Shown here in pieces: positions 1-9,096 of a DNA stretch of 64,000 nt (position 1 is the stretch's first letter; each line of letters begins with the position of its first letter). Where the stretch lies: positions 1 through 64,000 of the forward strand of contig NZ_ML133540.1 of assembly GCF_003985145.1 (NCBI RefSeq), read 5' to 3'. This DNA is from Rhizobium anhuiense (GTDB lineage: Bacteria; Pseudomonadota; Alphaproteobacteria; Rhizobiales; Rhizobiaceae). A program made the translations under genes and the position numbers. The notes under the pieces are model-generated. The model had not been told where the DNA came from and made no database searches. It worked only from the letters and a program-made list of their open reading frames with translations.

Positions 1-128
1 GATCCGCTGCAGATCACGCTCGCTCATCGCTATCAGTCCCATCGGCAATCTCCCCGGCGCCAATCAAACGCGGGGAGTGTGACATTCCAACTTTGCAGAA
101 ACAGGACACTTTAACTTTGCGGCTACAG
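1..128 (-). mobile_element. End of an ISNCY-like insertion sequence with the first codons of its transposase
   Basis: The first 42 bases, read on the minus strand from position 42, encode MGLIAMSERDLQRI, which resembles the start of ISNCY-type transposases; the rest lies outside the window. The stretch from about 128 to 60 (minus strand) contains the repeated-looking terminal sequence around TGTAGCCGCAAAGTTAAAG and TTTCTGCAAAGTTGGAATG that typically precedes such genes. The exact outer end (about 128) is inferred from where this terminal sequence starts. Confidence 0.5.
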
Positions 129-229
129 ACGGTCGTCGCATAATCTAGTTTATGGAACCTATGGTTGGCTTCAGGTGTGTTGCTTTTACTATCGGCGACT
201 GCCACGTAGCGGAGATGACGGAGATCCAT
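129..229 (-). pseudogene. Remnant of a LysR-family regulator start
   Basis: Reading leftwards from 229 gives MDLRHLRYVAVAD, which resembles the conserved first residues of LysR-family regulators (MDLRHLRYFVAVAE). The similarity is lost after about 13 residues, before the insertion sequence end is reached. It is probably the 5' stub of a regulator destroyed by rearrangement. The match is short, so confidence is low. Confidence 0.3.
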
Positions 230-483
230 GTCTTGCCCCTGGGCACCCGGGTTTGGATGCCTTATCGTTTCGTATCGTGGTTACGCTGAGGCCAACCACG
301 TGTGACTAGCATCGTCAGGCTCCAGTTGGATCCGGCTTGGTCAGGTGGCCGCCGTAAAACTCTTGCATGCGGCTGCGATCGCTTTGATGCCGATGGGCCG
401 TAGTTTTGCAAGATTTCATTTGCTTTCTGGAATTTGGGTATCTGGTGGCACCGCGTCCCTCAATTGAATGATGCAAATAAGTT
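230..483. other. Intergenic stretch with no gene seen
   Basis: No convincing coding sequence, RNA gene or promoter was recognised between the LysR stub and the DUF3422 gene. A short minus-strand open frame (about 315-506) is not similar to anything recognised. Confidence 0.4.
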
Positions 484-1716
484 CTATTCATGGGTCGCGA
501 GTGCACGCTTCACGCGAAGCACTGTGGCTGTCACAGTCACGAACACGAGCGGGAGCGACCCAAGCATCAGCAGCGGGCTTAATTCCCACCCGGCATGTTG
601 ACATGCCTCGAAAGCCGTTTTGATGAGACCGACGAGGTAGTAGCTGATGGCGATGATTGAGAACCCCTCGACCGCGCGCTGGATCTTCACCTGCGTCGCT
701 GCCCGTTCAGCCACCGACCTGATCTGAATTGCATTGTGGAACTCGACCTCGACCTGGATGCGGGTTTGGAGCAGGTTCAGGAGATGCAAGGTGGCACCGG
801 ACAACTGCTCGAGCCTATGGGCTGCGGCCTCGCAGGTGCGAACCGCTGGCTTGAAACGCCTGGTGATGAACACACCAAAGCGCTGGAAGCCCGGCACATG
901 TGTCTCGCGCAGCTCGCTGATGCGTTCCTCGACGATCTTAGCATAGGCCGCAGTCGCGCCGAAGCGGCTGCGAGTTTCCGCCGAAGCGGTGATGATGGCG
1001 GCTGAAAGCTCCGAGATCTCGTTGAGCAGGTTCTTGTGCTGATCTGCCGGCGTCGACTGATTGCGGTCTGCCAATTCTCCAAGCCGCGCATCGAACTCGG
1101 CAAGCCGCGGCGCGAGCCTTCGTGCGAGTGGCAACCCAAGCAGCGCCATCGAGCGGTAGGTCTCTACCTCGTAGATTCTACGGACCATTCGCCCAAGCCG
1201 ATAGGCGTTCAAATCCTTGTTGAACAGCAGCGTATGGCTCCACCCGTTAGAACGAACCCGGAAGTCGGAGCAAACTTGGCCAGCCCCTCCTCCGATCATT
1301 GACGCGGCGCTGACATCAAACCCGAATTTCGGCAGGAAGTCGCCCAATTCATCCGGCGCAGGCCCCATTACCAGGATACTGACCTGACCGATAATCGATG
1401 CCGAAGGCAGACCGAGCATTGCGAGAATGTCGGACGTCACCAGCGTTGGCGCCGGCCATTGTTCCGGTTCGTGATCGAGCATTGTCACGCGTGTGACGGT
1501 TACGAACTCTGTGTGATACTCGACACGCGTCTTTATAAGGTCGGTGTCATGCTTGCCCAAAGATATGGAGCCGCCCGTTTGTCTAGCAGGCGACTGAGCC
1601 GGCATCAGAGCGAAATGCTCGACGAGTGCCGGCCCGGCGAAATATATGGACGGCCGCGCATGAAGTTCGGCCGTAAAGTCCGCTGCCGTCGGCTGATCCG
1701 TCTCTCCTGTTAGCAT
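484..1716 (-). CDS. DUF3422 family membrane-anchored protein
   Basis: A 410-residue protein. It carries the family's N-terminal pattern: ELHARP near residue 17 followed by a VEHFAL segment, seen in DUF3422 proteins as LHARP...HLAF. The C-terminal 60 residues hold two hydrophobic segments (around FSIIAISYYLVGLIKTAF and LLMLGSLPLVFVTVTATVL), so the protein is likely anchored in the inner membrane by its C-terminus. The middle is rich in charged helical sequence. The family's biochemical role is not established. It starts 14 bases after the stop of the broken glutamate dehydrogenase gene and was probably cotranscribed with it. Confidence 0.75.
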   Translation of the reverse strand: MLTGETDQPTAADFTAELHARPSIYFAGPALVEHFALMPAQSPARQTGGSISLGKHDTDLIKTRVEYHTEFVTVTRVTMLDHEPEQWPAPTLVTSDILAMLGLPSASIIGQVSILVMGPAPDELGDFLPKFGFDVSAASMIGGGAGQVCSDFRVRSNGWSHTLLFNKDLNAYRLGRMVRRIYEVETYRSMALLGLPLARRLAPRLAEFDARLGELADRNQSTPADQHKNLLNEISELSAAIITASAETRSRFGATAAYAKIVEERISELRETHVPGFQRFGVFITRRFKPAVRTCEAAAHRLEQLSGATLHLLNLLQTRIQVEVEFHNAIQIRSVAERAATQVKIQRAVEGFSIIAISYYLVGLIKTAFEACQHAGWELSPLLMLGSLPLVFVTVTATVLRVKRALATHE

Positions 1717-1730
1717 GCCGCGCCCCCGAA

Positions 1731-3141
1731 CTAAATCCCGATTGCCTCATAGGTGTCGGCGACCTGCCGGATGGAAGCGACATAGGCTGCGGTCCGGTAA
1801 TCGCCGAGTTCGGGCTGTGTCTCGAGAAGATCGCCGATGCGTGCCCAAGTGCTGCGCATGACGTCTTCGAGGCCGGAGCGGACAAGATCTATTTCGTCGC
1901 CGCGTTCGAGGAACTCGTCGCGGATGTCGGCGGGGAACTCCCTGCCGGTCATCCGCTCGAGCGCCGCCGCAATCGTCTGGTTGCGTCGCTCGCGCCGACG
2001 ACGTTCCATCAGGCCGAAGGGGATATGCGTCAGGTTCTTGACCCACTCGAAGTAACTGACGACAACACCGCCGGCATTGACATAGAGATCGGGGAGAATG
2101 GTGACGCCGCGGGAGCGGAGGAGCTTGTCGGCCTCGAAGGTGACAGGACCATTGGCCGCTTCGACGACGAGGTGGGGCTTGATGCGTTCGACGTTCTCGG
2201 CGTGGATAGCATTTTCCGTCGCCGCCGGGATGAGAACGTCGCAGCGCTGTTCTATCTCAGTCATGTCGCCAGCAAAGGGCCTGGCGCCTTCAAAGCCGAG
2301 AATGTTGCCGGTGCCGATTTGGTGCTGCTTGAGCGCTTCGATGGAAAGGCCTTCGGGGTTGGCGACGTAGCCGTCGCGATCAGCAACAACGTTGACGCGT
2401 GCGCCGTCCTCTTCGGATAGGAACTTGGCGGCGTGATAGCCGACATTGCCGAAGCCTTGCACGATAACGGACGCGCCTTTGAGATGGCGCCGGCCATCAA
2501 GACCTTGCGTGCGAGTGTCGCGAAGATAGCTCTGGATGGCGAATTGCACGCCACGAGCAGTGGCCTCCGTTCGGCCGGCGATCCCGCCCTTCGACAGCGG
2601 CTTGCCGGTGACGCAAGCGCGAGCATTGACGACGTCGGTCGGATTGGCACGGCGGAATTCATCCATCATCTAAGCCATTTCCCGTTCGCCCGTGCCGCCA
2701 ATATCGGGGGCTGGAACGTTGACACCGGGACCGATCAGGCAGCGTTTGTTCAGTTCCTGGGTAAAGCGGCGGGTGATGCGCTCAAGTTCCTGCGGCGACC
2801 ACTCGCTCGGATCGATCTTCAGTGCGCCCTTGGAGCCACCGAATGGCACGTCGACGAGCGAGCACTTGAGCGTCACTAATGCGGCAAGAGCCTCGACCTC
2901 ATCGGCGTCGGGCATTCGAGGCATAGCGGATGCCGCCTTTGACCGGTTCGCAGTGCTCACTGTGGACCGATCGCCAGCCGATGAAACTGTACATTTGACC
3001 ACGAAGGCGCACGCCGAAGCGAACCGTGTAGGTCGAGTTGCATTGGATGATCCGTTCAGCCAGTCCCTCCCCCAGATTGAGGAATGACATGGCATGACGG
3101 AAGTTCTGGTCGACACTTTCAAGGAAACTGGCGGAATTCAT
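1731..3141 (-). pseudogene. gdhA: Glutamate dehydrogenase, broken by a frameshift and an in-frame stop
   Basis: The pieces join into a Glu/Leu/Phe/Val dehydrogenase of about 440-460 residues, which would interconvert glutamate and 2-oxoglutarate. The N-terminal piece starts at 3141 (MNSASFLESVDQNF) and runs to the substrate-site sequence EPVKGGIRYA. Near 2913 the frame shifts by one base, continuing as MPDADEVEALAALVTLKCSL and DVPFGGSKGA (catalytic Lys region). At 2669-2671 a TAG stop interrupts GEREMA-stop-MMDEF where the family has a Trp, consistent with TGG to TAG. The rest, with the NAD-binding Rossmann motif GFGNVG, is open to 1731. It lies 145 bases downstream of the lysine dehydrogenase gene on the same strand. 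Two independent lesions argue for a real pseudogene rather than a sequencing error. Confidence 0.85.
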
Positions 3142-3285
3142 CGGGCAATGCTCGTTGGGGCCTTCTGTTGTTGTAAACGACTGGCGGGTTGCCAACCCCA
3201 CCCTGCGAGGGGTGAGCCGCAGCCCGCGTTCAGAGCGACACGCCCGACACCATCAACGCCAGGCGCCTGAAGTCATGACAAGGGA

Positions 3286-4389
3286 CTAGACCGCCTTCTT
3301 CAGACGCATGGCCTCAGGATCGTAAACCTGGCCAAAGCGATTGTTCAGGAAATCTGCGAGCGCGACTTCCTCCTGCCGAACGAAGCCCTTCTGAGGCAGT
3401 TTTCCATCGGCGAGGAGGTCGAGAACCGTCGTGATGCCGGCGGCCGTCGTGATTTGGATCGCGCTCATCGTTTTGCCCGCGACGACACCCGAATAAACCT
3501 TGTTGGCGTAGGTTTCCTGCATGTAGCGGCCCTCTTTCCAGCCACACACGGTGACGAAGATCACGACCACGTCCTGCATCGTGGCCGGCAGAGCATTTTC
3601 GAACAGGTCCTTGAGCACGTCCCGGCGGTTCTTGAGATTGAAGTCGTTCAGCAGCGCCTTGATTATTGCCTGATGGCCTGGGTAGCGGATCGTGCGGTAG
3701 TTCATCGTCCGAACGCGGCCCTCCAGCGTCTTGGCCAGGGTGCCGAGACCACCAGATGTGTTAAATGCCTCGTAGGTAACACCATCCAGCGAGAATTCTT
3801 CGCGCTCTTCCATGGCCGGCACTGTAATGAACTTGCCCTCAACAATCGCCTCACATGGCTCGATGTATTCGTTGATCAGACCATCCGTGCTCCAGGTCAG
3901 ATTGTAGTTCAGAGCGTTCGACGGATATTGCGGCAAGGCTCCAACGCGCATGCGCACGCTATCCAGCGTGTCAAAGCGCTTGGCAAGGTCGTTGGCAACA
4001 ATCGAGATAAAGCCGGGCGCGAGGCCACACTGGGGAATGAAAGCAACATCTGCACCTTCGGAGAGCTCCTCGACCTTCTTGGTCGTTGCGACATCTTCCG
4101 TCAGGTCAAGGTAATGCACCGAGGCTTCCAGTGCAGCCTCGGCGACTTTGCCGGTCAGGTTGAAGGGCGCCGCGGACAGAACGGCGAACTTCCCGCGAAG
4201 CATCACTACGAGTGCCCCGATGTCGGTGATATCAACGACTTTTCCGGAAATCGCAGGATGCTTGTCGAGCTTGTTGATCTGCGCCTGATCACGATCGGTT
4301 ACGACGACATTGTAATTGCCTGTTTCGGCCAGCATCAATGCGATGGCGCCACCGATCTTACCTGCGCCAATGACCATTATATCCTTCAT
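3286..4389 (-). CDS. Lysine 6-dehydrogenase-like (saccharopine dehydrogenase family) oxidoreductase
   Basis: A 367-residue NAD(P)-dependent enzyme. The N-terminus has the Rossmann motif GAGKIGG (residues 8-14) followed by an acidic VTDRD that would bind the nucleotide ribose. SAAPFNLTGKVAEAAL and YLDLTED, then PQCGLAPGF, are typical of the saccharopine dehydrogenase/lysine 6-dehydrogenase family. The length fits lysine 6-dehydrogenase rather than bifunctional LKR/SDH. The predicted reaction is oxidative deamination of the lysine epsilon-amino group to piperideine-6-carboxylate. The neighbours encode the following steps (amaB, aminotransferase, hglS, D-2-hydroxyglutarate dehydrogenase), which supports this substrate, and a divergent Lrp-type regulator fits amino-acid induction. 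The alternative is a saccharopine dehydrogenase acting on another imino acid. Confidence 0.75.
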   Translation of the reverse strand: MKDIMVIGAGKIGGAIALMLAETGNYNVVVTDRDQAQINKLDKHPAISGKVVDITDIGALVVMLRGKFAVLSAAPFNLTGKVAEAALEASVHYLDLTEDVATTKKVEELSEGADVAFIPQCGLAPGFISIVANDLAKRFDTLDSVRMRVGALPQYPSNALNYNLTWSTDGLINEYIEPCEAIVEGKFITVPAMEEREEFSLDGVTYEAFNTSGGLGTLAKTLEGRVRTMNYRTIRYPGHQAIIKALLNDFNLKNRRDVLKDLFENALPATMQDVVVIFVTVCGWKEGRYMQETYANKVYSGVVAGKTMSAIQITTAAGITTVLDLLADGKLPQKGFVRQEEVALADFLNNRFGQVYDPEAMRLKKAV

Positions 4390-4527
4390 TTCAGTCCCCT
4401 TCGCTTCAGGATTTGAATGTTGTCAGTTTGACTAGATCACACGCCATATCATAGGGTCACATTGCTATTTTTGTTGGCTTGTTTTAAGCACTTCGCCGTA
4501 TTGGATAGTCTGAATGCAGAGGTTCTG
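4390..4527. promoter_or_regulatory. Divergent promoter region between lysine dehydrogenase and lrp genes
   Basis: This 138-base AT-rich spacer separates two divergent genes, so it must hold both start sites and probably the Lrp binding site. I see no single motif strong enough to name as the operator. Confidence 0.4.
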
Positions 4528-4959
4528 ATGAATGTAACGGAAAAAGACCGCGAACTGCTCGATTTGCTTGGCGAGGATGCGCGCGCGCCCGTGGCGAGCC
4601 TTGCCAAAAAGCTCGGTTTGTCGAGAACGACCGTTCAGTCCAGACTTGATCGCCTGGAGCGTGAAGGGGTCATTGCCGGATATAACGTGAGACTGTCCGA
4701 TGAGTATCAATCAGGTCTTGCGAAAGCGCATGTCATGATCACGCTCGCGCCAAAAGTCTTATCACAGGTTTGCGTTTCGCTGCAGGCAATCCATGGTGTG
4801 AAATCACTGCATTCGGTGAGCGGCACATTCGATCTAATTGCGGTTCTCGAAGCTCCGTCGATTTCGGAACTTGATCAACTCGTCGACGGGATCGGAATGA
4901 TCGATGGCGTTGAGCGAACGCTTTCCTCGATCATCATGTCCACCCGGCTAAGCCGCTAG
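4528..4959 (+). CDS. Lrp/AsnC-family transcriptional regulator
   Basis: A 143-residue regulator starting MNVTEKDRELLDLLGEDAR. The N-terminal winged helix-turn-helix is seen in SLAKKLGLSRTTVQSRLDRL, followed by the family's EREGVIAGYNV. The C-terminal half has the alpha-beta RAM ligand domain (VHSVSGTFDLIAVLEA-like sequence). I chose 4528 rather than the upstream ATG at 4462 because an AGAGG ribosome site sits just before it and the upstream residues do not resemble the family. It diverges from the lysine dehydrogenase gene and likely controls it in response to lysine or a related amino acid. Its stop codon TAG uses TA of the target plus the first G of an inserted IS630 element; without the insertion the stop would read TAA. 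Confidence 0.85.
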   Translation: MNVTEKDRELLDLLGEDARAPVASLAKKLGLSRTTVQSRLDRLEREGVIAGYNVRLSDEYQSGLAKAHVMITLAPKVLSQVCVSLQAIHGVKSLHSVSGTFDLIAVLEAPSISELDQLVDGIGMIDGVERTLSSIIMSTRLSR

Positions 4960-6005
4960 AGCGTATCTGGATTTAGTTGAATCGGCAGGGATTCCGTTTT
5001 TGTGTGTTTTGTGATTCAAGATGCTGGCTGGAGTGGAGGCCAGCATCGAATGACGCGACCTCTTTCCAATGATCTTCGTGAGCGTGTTGTTGCTGCAATC
5101 GAAGCCGGTGAGAGCTGCCGGTCGGTTGCGGCGCGGTTCGGTATTGCCGTGTCTTCAGCGGTAAAGTGGTCGCAGCGTTATCGTTCGAGCGGATCTGTCG
5201 CGCCTGGGAAGATGGGCGGCCACCGCAAGCGGGTTCTGGAACCGCACCGGACGTTTATCGTGGAGCGGATCAACCAGACGCCGCATGTGTCACTGCACAG
5301 GTTGAAGGAAGAGCTGGCCGCGCGAGGGGTGAAGGTATCCCACGATACGGTATGGCAGTTCCTGCGGCGTGAGGGATTGCGGTTCAAAAAAACCACTGTT
5401 CGCCCTTGAGCAGGCGCGCGCTGACGTCGCGCGACGGCGACAGCGCTGGCGATCCTGGCAGGCTGGCCTCGATCCAAGACGGCTGGTCTTCATCGATAAA
5501 ACCTGGATCAAGACCAACATGGCGCCGCTTCGAGGGTGGGGGCCGAAGGGCAAACGCCTGCGCAGCTTCGCCCCGCACGGACATTGGCGCACCCTGACTT
5601 TCCTCGGCGCGTTGCGCTGCGATCGGCTCACCGCACCCTGTGTCTTCGATGGACCGATCAACGGTGAGTGCTTTCGCGCCTATGTCGAGCAGCAACTCGT
5701 ACTGGTGCTCAAACCCGGCGACATCGTCGTGATGGATAATCTCGGCTCCCACAAGTCGGTCGCCATCCGTCAGATGATCCGCAACGCTGGTGCTCGGCTC
5801 TGGTACTTGCCGCCGTACTCCCCCGACCTCAATCCAATCGAACGGGCTTTCGCCAAAATCAAGCACTGGATGCGCCTGGCTCAGAAGCGAACCATCGATG
5901 ACACCTGGCGCCACATCGGACACCCCGTCAAAACCATCGAGCCCAGCGAATGCAGCAACTACTTCGCCAATGCCGGATACGCTTCCGTCAAAACCTGAAA
6001 CGCTC
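4959..6005 (+). mobile_element. IS630-family insertion sequence, apparently complete
   Basis: A 1,047-base element flanked by TA on both sides (4957-4958 and 6006-6007), the target duplication typical of IS630. The ends are imperfect inverted repeats: left GAGCGTATCTGGATTTAG, right (reverse complement) GAGCGTTTCAGGTTTTGA. It carries one transposase gene in two overlapping frames. It sits at the last codon of the lrp gene, between lrp and the end of the D-2-hydroxyglutarate dehydrogenase gene, and so disrupts neither protein. Confidence 0.85.
5050..5998 (+). CDS. IS630 transposase, made by frameshifting between two overlapping frames
   Basis: The first frame (5050-5409) starts MTRPLSNDLRERVVAAIEAG and carries the helix-turn-helix and the linker WQFLRREGLRFKK. 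A run of seven A at 5386-5392 lies where the frames overlap; a +1 slip there joins it to the second frame (to 5998). The second frame holds the DDE catalytic core: Asp in VFIDKT, Asp in VVMDNLGSH and Glu in PIERAFAK, with the conserved YLPPYSPDLNPIE. The protein would cut and paste the surrounding element into TA sites. The slippery run suggests programmed frameshifting or polymerase slippage rather than damage. Confidence 0.8.
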
Positions 6006-6054
6006 TAAATACATCCAGCTAGATGCGCCTCGCCGCTGATTGCGACGCCAGTAT

Positions 6055-9000
6055 CTATACTTTGAAATTGACAAGGCGTTCTATGACTTGAAGGGGATGC
6101 TCAAGACCAACAGCGTCAAGGGTCTTGACCTGCGACCGGCAGGAATATCCAGTGACCATGACAACGTCCCCTTTTTGTCGGCCTGCGATTGGAGACTTCC
6201 AACTCATTTCATAGAGCGCTTTCGATAATCTTCTGTTGCGCGTCTCGTGCCCAAACGTGCCCGCCATCCCGCAACACCCCGTCTCGGCAACTGCGAGTTC
6301 AATACCCAATTGCGCGAATACCGCCTTCCACTGCCCGATGGCGGCAGGCGCGTTGGTTCTTTCCGTGCAATGGGGCATGAGCGTGTAACGTATACCTTCG
6401 ATGGATTTGGCTAGAGGTTGCTCTGCTAGAACATTTGCAAGCCACTCTTGCGGCAGGGCTACATCGGCCCCTAGGGGCTTGCCGGGCACCGCGCTATATT
6501 CGCTGCGGAAGGCAAGCGTCATTGAAGGATCAATGCCAACTAATGTTACGCCAAGGTCAGTAAGCCCTTTCAGGTAGACGGACGTTCCTCTTGCCGCCCT
6601 TTCAAAGCGGCCGAGATAGCCATGCACATGCAGCGCTTTCCCGTTGATGTGCGGGGCGGCAAGCAAAGGCTCATAGCCCAGCTTGCGGGCAAGGCTGATC
6701 GCCGCCAGTGCGACATCCGGATCGAAATAGGAGGTGAAGACATCCGGCACGAATACGACTGTCCGGGACAGTTTTGCATTGGAGAACCGTGTCAGGTCCT
6801 CGGCATGCGCAATGGCCACTCCCAGCCGCCTGGCTTCCTTGGGTAGCGATACTGCGGGCAAATGTGGAAGTGCCGTCAGCCCAGCCAGACGCGTCAGTGC
6901 CTTGCCAGGCACAGTGCCTGCGACGAGGTTATATAGCGGCCGCACACGCGCCATCATCGGCAGCATTGTTTCGATGGATGCAACGAGCGGGTCCTTGAGG
7001 GGCCGCAGATAGCGGCCATGGTAGATCTCCAAAAACTTGGCCCGGAAAGAGGGGACACTCACCTTAATAGGACATTGCCCGGCGCAGGCTTTGCAGGCGA
7101 GGCAACTGTCCATCGCCGCCTTGACCTCATGCGAGAAATCGCCCGCGTTTACCGGGGAAAATGAATTGACGATACGGCGTGGCAGTTGCCACAGCCTGCC
7201 GGCCTTGCGCAAACCCTCTGCTTCTCTCCGTGGATCAATATTTTTCTCGGCCAGCATTCGCAGCCATTCGCGCATGAGTGATGCTCGTCCTTTGGGCGAT
7301 TGACGCCGATCCCGTGTCGCCTTGTAGGAAGGGCACATAGGACTGGTTTCATCAAAATCGAAACAGGCACCATTGCCATTGCAATAGGCGGCGTTGTCGA
7401 ACGCGGCGCGGATTTCGTGCCCAATAATCCTGTCGAAACCGCCGCGGAGCGGCACCTCATCGATCTTCAGCAAAGGTCTTCCGTTGATGCTGGTGATCTT
7501 GCCTGGATTGAGCCGGTTTTGCGGATCGAAGCCGCGCTTGATGTCCTGCAGGCAAGGGTAAAGGTCTCCGAAGAATTCCGGCACATATTCCGAACGCACG
7601 CCCTTGCCATGCTCGCCCCATAACACGCCGCCATATTTGCGGGTGAGCGCCACCACCTCATCACTAATTTGGCGAACCAGGGCTGTGTGATCCGGTCGAA
7701 CCAGATCAAGAGCCGGGCGGACATGCAGCACTCCAGCATCGACATGGCCGAACATGCCGTAGGACACGCCTGCCCTATCGAGAAGATCGCGAAACTCGCG
7801 GATATAGGCGGCCAAATGCTCAGGCGGCACGGCGGTGTCCTCGACGAACGGCACCGGCCGAATCGATCCTTCGACATTGCCGAGCAAGCCCACCGCGCGT
7901 TTGCGCATGGTCCAGATCGCCTCGGCATCGGCATGGCCGCGCGCCACCGTGAATCCCAACCGGTTTGCACCGGGCCGCGCCTCGAGCGTGGTAGCGACCT
8001 CCGCGATCTTTTGCTCAAGTTCGTCGGGGCCGCCAGCCAAGATTTCGACGATGTTGATGCCGTTTGCCGCCCGCTCCCCGTCGGAGGGAAAGAAACGGCC
8101 GATCGCGTTCCACACAATATCGCCCTTGGCAAGATCGAGAACTTTCTCGTCAACCGTTTCGATCGAGGCGACGCCGAGGGAAACCAGGTTGCGGGCATCT
8201 TCCAGCGCAGCATTGAAATCGCTATAACGGACGTTGATGAGGGCCACCTCGGCAGGAAGCGGCATGAGATTGAGTTCGGCCTCAGCAATCAGGGCGAGGG
8301 TTCCCTCCGACCCGCACAGCACGGCGTTGAGATCAAAAAACCCGTCCTGTCGTCGCACATGCGCCAGATCGTAGCCGGTCATGTACCGGTTGAGATTTGG
8401 GAAGACCTCGGCGACCCGCTCCTGCGTTTCCCACGTGATGCGCTCCACGATCCGATGCACTTCACCGATGCGGTCATCGCGCGCACATATCTCCGTAAGC
8501 TCCGCGTTTTCGAGCGGGCGTGACCAGAAATCCGAGCCGTCCGTCAGCACGACCCGCAGACCCAGAACATGGTTCGACGTCTTGCCATAGAGGCAGGAGC
8601 CCTGCCCGCAGGCATCGGTGGAAATCATACCGCCGATCGTCGCCCGGTTCGAGGTGGAAAGTTCCGGCGCGAAGAATAATCCATGCGGCTTCAGCTCCCT
8701 GTTGAGTTGGTCCTTGACGACGCCCGCCTCAACGCAAGCCGTACGTCGCATCGGGTCGATTTCGAGAATACGGTTCATGTGCCGTGAACAATCGACGACT
8801 ACGCCATCGGTCAGAGCTTGGCCGTTGGTGCCTGTGCCACCACCACGCGGGGCGATGACGATGGTGAGGAAAGCTGGCTCCGAAAGGGTGCGGGCGATGA
8901 TTTGCATGTCTTCCGCATCGCGGGGAAAGACAATCGCCTGCGGCTCCACCTGATAGATGGAGTTATCCGTAGCATAGACCGTGCGGGAGGCCGCCCGCGT

Positions 9001-9096
9001 TTCAATATCGCCGCGAAAGCCCGCCTCGATCAGACGCTCGGAGAAGCTGACAGGAGCGTCAGCGATGGAAGCTGGGCGATCGAGGCATGGAATCAT
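6055..9096 (-). CDS. FAD-linked, Fe-S-containing D-2-hydroxyglutarate dehydrogenase (YdiJ type)
   Basis: A large two-part oxidoreductase of 1,013 residues. The N-terminal half is a PCMH-type FAD-binding domain (APRGGGTGTNGQ, then TIGGMISTDACGQGS) followed by the FAD-oxidase C-terminal domain with GHVDAGVLHVRP. The C-terminal half is GlpC-like, with a 4Fe-4S motif CLACKACAGQCP near residue 670 and a cysteine-rich CCG motif (GCCGMAGTFGHE) near residue 960. Enzymes of this layout oxidise D-2-hydroxyglutarate to 2-oxoglutarate. The start at 9096 overlaps the aminotransferase stop as ATGA, so translation is coupled; an ATG 33 bases upstream is possible but less likely. It is the last gene of the hglS-amaB-aminotransferase operon and would complete lysine breakdown. 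D-lactate or glycolate dehydrogenase activity is the alternative reading, disfavoured by the neighbours. Confidence 0.75.
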   Translation of the reverse strand: MIPCLDRPASIADAPVSFSERLIEAGFRGDIETRAASRTVYATDNSIYQVEPQAIVFPRDAEDMQIIARTLSEPAFLTIVIAPRGGGTGTNGQALTDGVVVDCSRHMNRILEIDPMRRTACVEAGVVKDQLNRELKPHGLFFAPELSTSNRATIGGMISTDACGQGSCLYGKTSNHVLGLRVVLTDGSDFWSRPLENAELTEICARDDRIGEVHRIVERITWETQERVAEVFPNLNRYMTGYDLAHVRRQDGFFDLNAVLCGSEGTLALIAEAELNLMPLPAEVALINVRYSDFNAALEDARNLVSLGVASIETVDEKVLDLAKGDIVWNAIGRFFPSDGERAANGINIVEILAGGPDELEQKIAEVATTLEARPGANRLGFTVARGHADAEAIWTMRKRAVGLLGNVEGSIRPVPFVEDTAVPPEHLAAYIREFRDLLDRAGVSYGMFGHVDAGVLHVRPALDLVRPDHTALVRQISDEVVALTRKYGGVLWGEHGKGVRSEYVPEFFGDLYPCLQDIKRGFDPQNRLNPGKITSINGRPLLKIDEVPLRGGFDRIIGHEIRAAFDNAAYCNGNGACFDFDETSPMCPSYKATRDRRQSPKGRASLMREWLRMLAEKNIDPRREAEGLRKAGRLWQLPRRIVNSFSPVNAGDFSHEVKAAMDSCLACKACAGQCPIKVSVPSFRAKFLEIYHGRYLRPLKDPLVASIETMLPMMARVRPLYNLVAGTVPGKALTRLAGLTALPHLPAVSLPKEARRLGVAIAHAEDLTRFSNAKLSRTVVFVPDVFTSYFDPDVALAAISLARKLGYEPLLAAPHINGKALHVHGYLGRFERAARGTSVYLKGLTDLGVTLVGIDPSMTLAFRSEYSAVPGKPLGADVALPQEWLANVLAEQPLAKSIEGIRYTLMPHCTERTNAPAAIGQWKAVFAQLGIELAVAETGCCGMAGTFGHETRNRRLSKALYEMSWKSPIAGRQKGDVVMVTGYSCRSQVKTLDAVGLEHPLQVIERLVNFKV

